Below are positions 56,594-64,000 of a stretch of 64,000 bases of DNA, in pieces (the stretch's first letter is position 1; every line of letters starts with the position of its first letter). The stretch spans positions 27,477,501-27,541,500 of the forward strand of contig CM060834.1 of NCBI GenBank assembly GCA_030762175.1, given 5' to 3'. The notes beneath the pieces are model-generated. The model searched no databases. It saw only the letters and a list, made by a program, of their open reading frames with translations, and was not told the origin of the DNA. This DNA comes from Metallyticus violacea (taxonomy: Eukaryota > Arthropoda > Insecta > Mantodea > Metallyticidae). Position numbers and translations under genes: made by a program.

Positions 56594-57569
56594 ATTATAG
56601 GGCAGATTGTACTCCAGAGTTATGGACAAGGTGGAATTTCTTCGACAGTTTATTGAACTAGAATACCAGCTGATTCGGCATATACCTGAAATATGGGAGA
56701 AAGTAAGACAATCGAGGGAAGCGTGTATTACTCTTTTTGTTGGCTTTCAGGTCTTCCATCAAAGTCCCAGAAGTTGCTCAAACATTAAAGAGTATTTTGT
56801 ATAACTTCCCCTCAAATGTTATTAAAGAGTATGTTTGTTATTTTATGAAAAGCCATGACGTTTTCATTATGTTTTATTGTTATTACTAAGCTTCGAATTT
56901 TTGGCTAAATGTTTATTTTTCCTAAAGGAATAAACTAACTAAAAGCTTATCTTAGCGTTTTATTTAACATATGAAGCTTTGTAGGGAATTATTGAACCTA
57001 AAGGGACTATTTTGCTCACTATGACCTATTTTAAGGTTTTGAAAGCTATTTTTATTTTTAAGATGTTTTAAAATGTTTCATAAAGCAGGTTTCGAATATC
57101 ATGGGGGTATTTGGTTTAAAGATCTTTAATGGTTCGATGTTGGAATGAAGAAATTCCTGGAAAGTTAACTGGGCATTTGGCATTTGGGCAGATAGTAGGA
57201 AAACAAAAGAGTATTGTCCTTGAGAGAATTTAGGAATTCCAATAATGCTTTGTAAGTGGGTTAATGTGAGCGAAAGCACTCGGTTCTGGGTATTCTATTC
57301 AATTAAAAATAAAGTTGGGGATAAACTGAGTATTGTCGGAAAAAGCGAACAAAAGCAGAAGCGCATTCAGCATTTTCCGCGAGTAACCTGTAATAGGAAA
57401 AAGAGGTAAGTAAATAACAAAATAAAAGGAAACAATCAACCACGCCACAAGATTTAGTAGTTAAAGAAATAGAAATGAGCATTCAAAGTGCAATAGTAAA
57501 GGATGGGGCTAAATTGATAAATATGTTGAAAAGGAATCCTGGAATTCAGAATATAAGTAACGCATTTAA
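56594..57569. other. AT-rich non-coding stretch
   Basis: Nothing recognised. Confidence 0.4.
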
Positions 57570-57853
57570 ATTTTTTAATAGTATTTAACGCCCGTTTTTA
57601 CTGTTGAAGCATCACAGACGTGGACACTGATGATACATGAGATAAATGACAAATTGGGAAAGATTTTTTTTATTAAGAAAGAAAACATTCCAGGCCTAAG
57701 TTTATGGTACCTCCTCCGCATTTGTCATTTATGAGGACTGAGGAAAACCTGGAAAAAACCTCAGTCAGAAAGAGTGGTTTTGGCAGGAATCGAACCGCAA
57801 CTTTCCGCCTTCGAGTCCGCGCCTTAACGATCTCTGCCACCCTTGGTGGTGTA
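57570..57853 (-). mobile_element. SINE-1 copy
   Basis: Tail GTATTTAACGCCCGTTTTTA, CACAGACGTGGACACTGATG, GATACATGAGATAAATGACA, CATTCCAGGCCTAAGTTTAT, GAGGACTGAGGAAAACCTGG, B box complement GGAATCGAACCGCAAC (57785-57800), then CGCGCCTTAACGATCTCTGC and CACCCTTGGTGGTG at the head. Essentially full length. The minus open frame at 57673-57954 is partly SINE. Confidence 0.9.
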
Positions 57854-59149
57854 TCTAAGGTGAAATAGAAAGGGTGCACTTCTGTGTACAGAAAGAGCAT
57901 AGTAAATGCTACTAGTTTTAAATACACGGGTATACCCATTACTTGGGCATCCATAGTAATGTATGTTTTTCCTTATATAATGGTTCTCTCAGACAAAGGC
58001 AAAGTTTCGTAACAGGAAAGTTGAAGAAATTCATTGTCATGTATTGCAACGCTAATTAGATAAATAGTGTATCTGAAAATTCATTGTAAAATTAATTTAA
58101 TTATTTGTAATGTTGACTGTATAATCGAGTCATAGAACAATAAGGTCGGTGTTTTTATAATAAATGTTCATAGTTAAGACATATTAAAAGTAAAATTTCT
58201 TAGCACAGTAATTTTTATTGTTTTCTCCTGTGTACTGTTATACTAAATACTCGCTAATCATCACCATTATCAATAATTTAAAAGGATTGGGCCTAAGATC
58301 TGATCCGCAGTGAGCGTAGAACTACAGCATATACTTTGACGTGATATTCTTCATAACCATTCATAGTGACACATTATTTCCTTCGTTTATAGTTTTTATG
58401 TAAAGTTTACTGTTTTAAAGTATATAATTATAAAGCTTGTGGATTGTTTACTTGTGGGCAGCAAGAAATTTAGAGGTATTACCGGTTCAAATTTTGTACA
58501 CTCATTAACTTTTTGTCTAAAATATTTTACATGATATTTAGTATATGGAGCAATCAAATGAACTATGAATTAACTTGCAGTATTTTTCTACTGAGCCTGA
58601 GCACAAGTGTTCCCGGCCTTTGATTGATGCAAGGTTACGCTAGCTTTTTGCTGTCAGTGTGTGTCTGATGGTGATTGATTCAGTTCAGTTAGTACGGATG
58701 ATGTATTTTCTTCTGTATTTAATCATAAAGTGGACAAAATATGTTTTCTACTGCACAACACGCATTTATTTATGATTCATGTGTTAGCTTGTCACGTTGA
58801 AAAACGACGTGAAAAAAGATTCCCGGGTAGAAACCATTAATTATCCTTAAACTTAATAATCAATTTCAGACCACGGATAGTAAAACGTCACCATTTTCAG
58901 AATTCACCTAAAAATCATTAGGCACCTTTAATTGATATTTATTAAGACTCTGCGCAAACACCTACTAAATTGTTAAAATTGAAACCATATAAAATGACTG
59001 TCACCTTTCAATAGTTTTATCCCCCCCTTCTTTTAGAGAATTAACAGACAGGAGTTTTTTTTTTTCTATCTGTAGGGTAAATCAGGACAAATCAATCTAA
59101 CCTGAAAGAATAAAAATAAAATATTAACCAGCATAACCCAACGTTAGTT
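57854..59149. other. AT-rich non-coding stretch
   Basis: Nothing recognised. Confidence 0.4.
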
Positions 59150-59402
59150 TAGTTTATTTATGGAAGCTCATTAACATCTCAGGTCATCAGCATCGCATTC
59201 AATTCAGGGCGTGAAACGACCGACAAATTTGCTCATTGGCCTCTTCTTTAAGGCTTTAGCTTCTTCTTCGTGCCGTAAATTCCACGGCTTTCATATCTTC
59301 CAAAGGATTTTTACGCCCGAAAAAGTTCATCGATCCTGCCCGGGGTCGAACCCGCAATGTTCGATTTAGGAGGCAAATATGGGTACCACCGCCAGGACCG
59401 AC
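59150..59402 (-). mobile_element. SINE-2 copy with internal deletion
   Basis: GTTTAGTTTATTTATGGAAG, CATTAACATCTCAGGTCATC, GCATTCAATTCAGGGCGTGA, GGCCTCTTCTTTAAGGCTTT, a deletion across the TGTACGACATGGGACCCACG region, TTTTTACGCCCGAAAAAGTT, B box complement GGGTCGAACCCGC (59344-59356) and GTACCACCGCCAGGACCGAC at the head. Confidence 0.87.
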
Positions 59403-60323
59403 TTACGCAACATGAACTATAGTGGTTGATTATACAATTTCAGCATTTTTCTTCATAAAGTTGGTAAGTAAAATCTTGTAAAATAGTTAAAGAATTCTTT
59501 GTATGGTTGTATCAGCGTTTCTGTACAATATACCTATAGACAGCAACGGTTGTCGACTATAGGCGAACCTTAAATTGGTTCGCAATTCATTGGGTCGCTC
59601 TGTATATGCATATCTTTATCAGTAGCATAAGAACTGGTCTAACGCCCAATGGACAGAAAAGCCTTAACAAAGCAACCACCATGGAATGGGACATAAAGAA
59701 CATGGAGTCGTTAAGCGCAGGAGCCGTTTTACGTTTAGAGTATCGGTATGTGTCACCACAGAAGCCGCACCACCCCTAAGAATTCTTGTCACCCTACCAC
59801 TCCCCTCTTTCTTCTCTCCCCCCTTTTTTTCATTCCTCTACTTCCTTCGTAGCGTTGATATCCCATCTCATTTGACGATCCTAGCCGGTCCAGCCGATAA
59901 AATCCCGAACGCTTATGGAGCTATTTTCACCACAATCACGAAAGGAAGTTCTTCCCCTGCAAGGACAGGGCCCTGGGGAATGCTGTCGTACGGGGTTGCT
60001 TCGATTTTAACAATCACGGAGGTAGACTGAAGTCTTAATATCCGTTAGTCAAACCCTTCATGCATTGTGCTGAAAACATACTTTATTGCGGACAGAGATG
60101 GGAAATATTTTGAATTTATGCCAATGAACCAAATATTATTAATTTGGTGTTGTTGTTTTTCGTCATATTTCCATGTAAAAATCGTGTGGAAAATATTGTC
60201 ATTTGCCCCTAAAACAAAATATGTTCAATTTAAAGAGATTCACCGTGATATTGGGGATGTAGTCAAAGTATAATTACTTTAAGTTTAACACATCGTTGTT
60301 CTAAATAATTAACTAATATCAAA
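59403..60323. other. Non-coding stretch with a 114-codon open frame
   Basis: The plus frame 59686-60030 (114 codons) lies in the most GC-rich patch of the last 10 kb and includes S-V-D-I-P-S-H-L-T-I-L-A-G-P-A-D-K. I recognise no domain, and no splice or homology support can be judged from sequence alone. Confidence 0.3.
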
Positions 60324-61023
60324 TTAAGGAAGTAAATTCAACTAACAATAGTTATAAAACAAATTAAAATTTTGTAATGTTAAATTTACCAACATTCAGT
60401 TCCAATTTTCTCAAGGATTATTAAAGCTAATAAAATGAAAGCTTTACAGTATACAGATGAACATAATAAAAATTTGCAATTATATTTTCATTACTACACC
60501 ATGACTCTGAAGCAAATTATAAATTATTTTTTTCCATTTTTTCCCAAAATTTTATTTATTTTGTCCTAGCTCTAGCATAATAGATTCACATCATCACAAT
60601 AATATCACGAATATAGAATCTAAAAAAATGGAAAATATATGCACAATAAATATAGTTTTTTTTTTTTTAATTGCAACCAAAAATGTTTTTACGGAAAAGC
60701 TATCTGTTTGGGAGAAACATCAAAATTATAAAATAACAAAGAATGCTTCAGTTTATGAAATACAACTGTTTCTTTCAATCAAGACAAACCACAGCCTTCT
60801 AGAGCCAATGTTCCAGAGATATAACGCTTTAACTGAATAAGTGCTCGAGAGGGAAAAAATGCCCCTGCAGCAACATAATTAAAAATGTATTAAAAGAGCT
60901 TACAACCAAGGAACAATATTGAAAATTATATAAAATAAACTAAAAGTCCAAATATTAAAGTGATACAAAAACAAAATTGTGATTTTTGATCCCCCCCCCC
61001 TTTACCTTTAATAATTCCCTTAA
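60324..61023 (-). mobile_element. TTAA-flanked element, copy 4
   Basis: Exact TTAA at 60324-60327 and 61020-61023 flank 692 bp that begins GGAAGTAAATTC (one G short) and ends TAATAATTCCC. Same orientation as copy 1. Shared blocks are AATGTTAAATTTACCA, AGTTCCAATTTTCTCAAGGA, CAAGACAAACCACAGCCTTC and a C-run at 60991-61000. The recurring minus-strand frame is broken: D-I-I-V-M-M is followed by a stop, and the preceding KLLPLIH segment is deleted. Confidence 0.87.
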
Positions 61024-62375
61024 GCTAATTTATTAATACCTGATTCACATTTTTCACTAATTAACAAGCTTCTAAACCTTAGATGGCCCTGAGGAGAATC
61101 TGACTCGAACCGTTCATGTTTCATGTTCCTCAAAGGAAGAGAAAGACGAGGGAAAATGCTAACTTTCAAAAGACGCTAATGCACATGCGCATAGCGTCCT
61201 TTTCAATTGTAAACACCCCTTCTATGCTAACAACATATTATAATTTGAAAATATATAATTCCAAATTCCCCGTGCTACAGTATATTAATTATTTGAAAAA
61301 ATTAACGAAAATCGGAGTCATTATTTATATCATGTTTAAAATATTTTCGCACTTTTAGAAGTCTTTTTATTCTTTCTTGTGGTTTTCCTTTATTAAAAAA
61401 CAACTGATATATAACTTCAACTGCTGTTATGAAGCTCATAACTGTAAGAAATGATGGCGACTATTTCACTCCTGTGACGTCATCTTAAAAGGGACCAATG
61501 AAACGAAACAAATTTTTGAATTTTTACCAATCACACCCGGATTACTAGGGAGTGAAATTATCGACGAAAAAATATTATTTCCGTTTTATTACCCGATGTG
61601 CACATGTCCTGTGGTCAATGTACCAACTTTATACCTCCACTGTATAATTCCTGAACACGCATCACTGACCACTTTTGCTAGAGGTGGTGGGGAGCTATTG
61701 ATAGCAACAAAAGCATGGACAATGGACAATCATAACACAAAATGGAGGGTTCTTCATAGTGTTTTGGTGATGCGTCAAATGTGCAAATTGATCTTATCAT
61801 TAGGAATTCCAAGCCATTGAATACATAGAAAAATAGGAACACTGTATGTTATCTTTTTTTTCATCAGTTGGTAGAAAATCGAACGGTAGCGATTATAATA
61901 GTAGATATTTTTTTCCCTCTCCATTTCAGTCTCACGGTTTCTGAATAGAATAGATATTCATACGTATAACAAGTGTTAATATTCTGTGTGCGAATTTCAT
62001 ATATACATATATATTATATCACTTTTATTCTTTTTCTATTCATGAAATAGTCCTGACCCGTATTTTGGCATTATTAAGATCGGCATTCTTCTGTCGCAAA
62101 ATTGCTTAAAAAGGTTAAGTACAAATATACAATTATTACAATTTTGTAAGCCAAGTTTAGAGGAATTATATTTAAATTCTTAATTTATTCGTGAAATAGA
62201 CCTAATAAATATCACTCCAGAGTCTGAGCTTTTCAGATAAATTCACGAACGTAGTGCTACATATCAGTAATCTCAGACCCTCGCGTGATATTGCTTGTGA
62301 TAATATTTATTTTGTTTTAAAATACATTAATTAATACCTAACCAAGTACATGTAGCATTTTTAAAGTATATTCTT
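61024..62375. other. AT-rich non-coding stretch
   Basis: Nothing recognised. The open frame at 61596-61820 has no motif. Confidence 0.4.
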
Positions 62376-62637
62376 TTTTAATAGTGTTTAACGCCCGTTT
62401 TTACTACTAAGATCCATAGGCCGTGAACACTGATGATGCATGAGATGAAACGATAAATTAGGAAAGCATTTTTTTTTAAAAGGAAGGAAACGTCCCAGGC
62501 CTAAATTCAGGGTACTTCCCCAGCATTTATCATTTATGAAGACTGAGGAAAAAAACCCGGTCCTGGCGGGAATGGAACCCCTCACCTTCCGGTCATGAGT
62601 CCGCGCCTTAACGACCTCGGCCACCCGTGACGGTAAA
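62376..62637 (-). mobile_element. SINE-1 copy with a 3'-body deletion
   Basis: Tail GTGTTTAACGCCCGTTTTTA, CATGAGATGAAACGATAAAT, AAACGTCCCAGGCCTAAATT, GAAGACTGAGGAAAAAAACC, then directly CGGTCCTGGCGGGAATGGAA (the AACCTCAGTCAGGGAGGA segment is deleted), and CTTAACGACCTCGGCCACCC at the head with an intact A box. Confidence 0.88.
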
Positions 62638-62721
62638 GGTATACTGTACAATGTAGTTGGCTATATTTCATTTGCAAATATGTTTGTACAGTAATTTTTT
62701 AAATAAAGTATAACAGCCTTT

Positions 62722-62975
62722 TGATTGATTCGTTTTATTTAACGACGCTCTTTAACATCTCAGGTTATCAGCGTCCCATTCAAATCAGGGCGTGAAACGG
62801 CCGACAAACTTTGCTCAGAAGCCTCTTCTTTCATGCTTGAGGTTCTTTATCGTGCGGTAAATGTACGACATGGGACCCACGGCTTTACTTCCCGCCAGAA
62901 AAAATCCATCGGCCATCCTGGTCGGGTTTGAACCCGTGACCTTGGGTTTAGAAGGCAAGTATGGTTACCACTATA
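62722..62975 (-). mobile_element. SINE-2 copy
   Basis: GATTCGTTTTATTTAACGAC, GCTCTTTAACATCTCAGGTT, ATCAGCGTCCCATTCAAATC, GCGTGAAACGGCCGACAAAC, CTTGAGGTTCTTTATCGTGC, a short deletion after GGCTTTACTTCC, then AAAAAATCCATCGGCCATCC, B box complement GGGTTTGAACCCGTG (62924-62938) and GAAGGCAAGTATGGTTACCA. The head is cut short. It lies 85 bp from the SINE-1 copy. Confidence 0.88.
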
Positions 62976-64000
62976 TAATAGCCTGAGGTTATTTTACTGT
63001 GGCACTGGTCTTCGCCACTCGCTTGATCTTTTATTTGTCACAGAGGTGCAGCCGTCACCTCTTATTTTTGCCGCGCAATATTCACACAGTAGTAATCTCT
63101 AATTACGTCATATTTTCGAAGTGGTGCTATATATACCTGATATCTTTGGAATAAGCTGCTGGATACATGATGTAGCTCCTTACATGAGATGTTAAGAACT
63201 TAGAAACTTCTCTTCTGGTGTTTTATTCATTGTGCTTAAGAGTATGCGGAATATTTTCATACACTATGTAAAAACCCCATGGCTTCATTATTCGCCAAGA
63301 TCTAAACAAATATTATTAATTTAGAAATTCCATATGTGTGTGGTGGCGTTGTCTTGCAGAAAGTGCCTACACTTGAGTTCCTTCTTTCAGTTTTGCAGAA
63401 AACATTATCTTATATATCTATCTGGATTTATTAAATCGTAAGAGAAAAACGCCCCGCAATTTTTATGTGAATTTATTGCACTCTACATTGCAATATTAGC
63501 AATGGAGTTTACCGGAAGTAATTTTTGATAGCTCTTTTGGCTGTTAACGTAATCACAGAGTTGAAACTTAAGTTTCTCCTTTGTAAAATATTAACAAGGG
63601 ATGAGCTTATCACCATGCTTGCAATGTTGAAACACCTAAAAATTAATTCCACGTCTGGTAGTGTTACTTTAGAACTACAGCAATTTTATGCAACTTTAAT
63701 GAAAGAAGTTTCTGACACTCCCGCGTCTTGTAGTAAGCGCTTCAATTACTTGGACTAGCCTTCAAGCAAGCACACACTTTTATCTAGTTTATTTTTATTA
63801 AAAGTGTAATTTTTCTTTATCTTTTTATCGTTTATAATAAAATCGATTATTTTATATTCATCATCTAATCTATATTAAGCGTAATATATTTAGTACGAAA
63901 TTTAAATGCTTTTCTGACAGTATAAAACACATGAATAAAAATTCACATTATACTGCATCTAATTATATTAATTCACAAAACACTTTTGTTTTCTCTCACA
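62976..64000. other. Non-coding stretch to window end
   Basis: Nothing recognised. The plus frame 63525-63758 (77 codons, containing K-I-L-T-R-D-E-L-I-T-M-L-A-M-L-K) has a protein-like composition, but I know no match and there is no other support. Confidence 0.35.

Noticed and set aside
56297..56629. Long poly-Ser (minus) and poly-Leu (plus) open frames
   Set aside because: They are readings of the (CTA)n microsatellite, which is open in several frames by composition alone.
63345..63375. Minus-strand H-F-L-Q-D-N-A reminiscent of the second mariner motif
   Set aside because: No neighbouring motif fits in any frame on either side, so it is probably chance.

Overview
The window is AT-rich eukaryotic DNA that looks like an insect genome, most likely a large, repeat-rich one such as a cockroach or another polyneopteran. 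That is inference, based on the many mariner/Tc1 relics, two abundant tRNA-derived SINE families and long AAT, GT and CTA microsatellites. I find no host protein-coding exon, no intact tRNA or rRNA gene, no CRISPR array and no bacterial-style operon. The longest open frames are either pieces of transposases or chance frames in low-complexity DNA. The window is best read as an intergenic or long-intron stretch of layered, mostly dead transposable elements.

Layout. At 0-9 kb there is a LINE C-terminal scrap (2.2 kb), a mariner scrap (3.9-4.3 kb), two SINE-1 copies (5.6 and 6.5 kb, the second with a clean 10-bp target duplication) and copy A of a 1.2-kb unclassified repeat (7.7-8.9 kb). At 10.7-11.35 kb is a 652-bp MITE with good inverted termini. 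At 12.8-13.9 kb is a near-full-length dead mariner. At 18.2-19.6 kb two mariners form a nested and partly inverted mosaic. At 19.75-20.5 kb is copy 1 of a TTAA-flanked element that recurs at 36.8, 41.3 and 60.3 kb. At 22.2 and 32.2 kb is a pair of inverted, Harbinger-like repeat ends. At 32.6-35.7 kb lie copies B and C of the 1.2-kb repeat, head to tail. The 39-49 kb part is SINE-rich and holds a SINE inserted into a SINE at 46.0-46.4 kb. At 49.7-56.6 kb are a mariner fragment, a complete but dead Tc1 element, two convergent copies of one mariner family and a (CTA)n microsatellite about 210 bp long. The remainder to 64 kb holds more SINE-1 and SINE-2 copies.

The elements do not work together as a pathway. 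Every transposase carries stops, frameshifts or lost catalytic residues. The non-autonomous elements (SINEs, the TTAA elements, the 10.7-kb MITE) must have relied on enzymes supplied from elsewhere. The observations most worth following up are the TTAA element family with GGG-type ends and a recurring internal open frame, the 1.2-kb repeat with a terminal array of units of about 140 bp (Helentron-like in architecture), the internal inversion inside a mariner, and the nested SINE with an exact 13-bp duplication.
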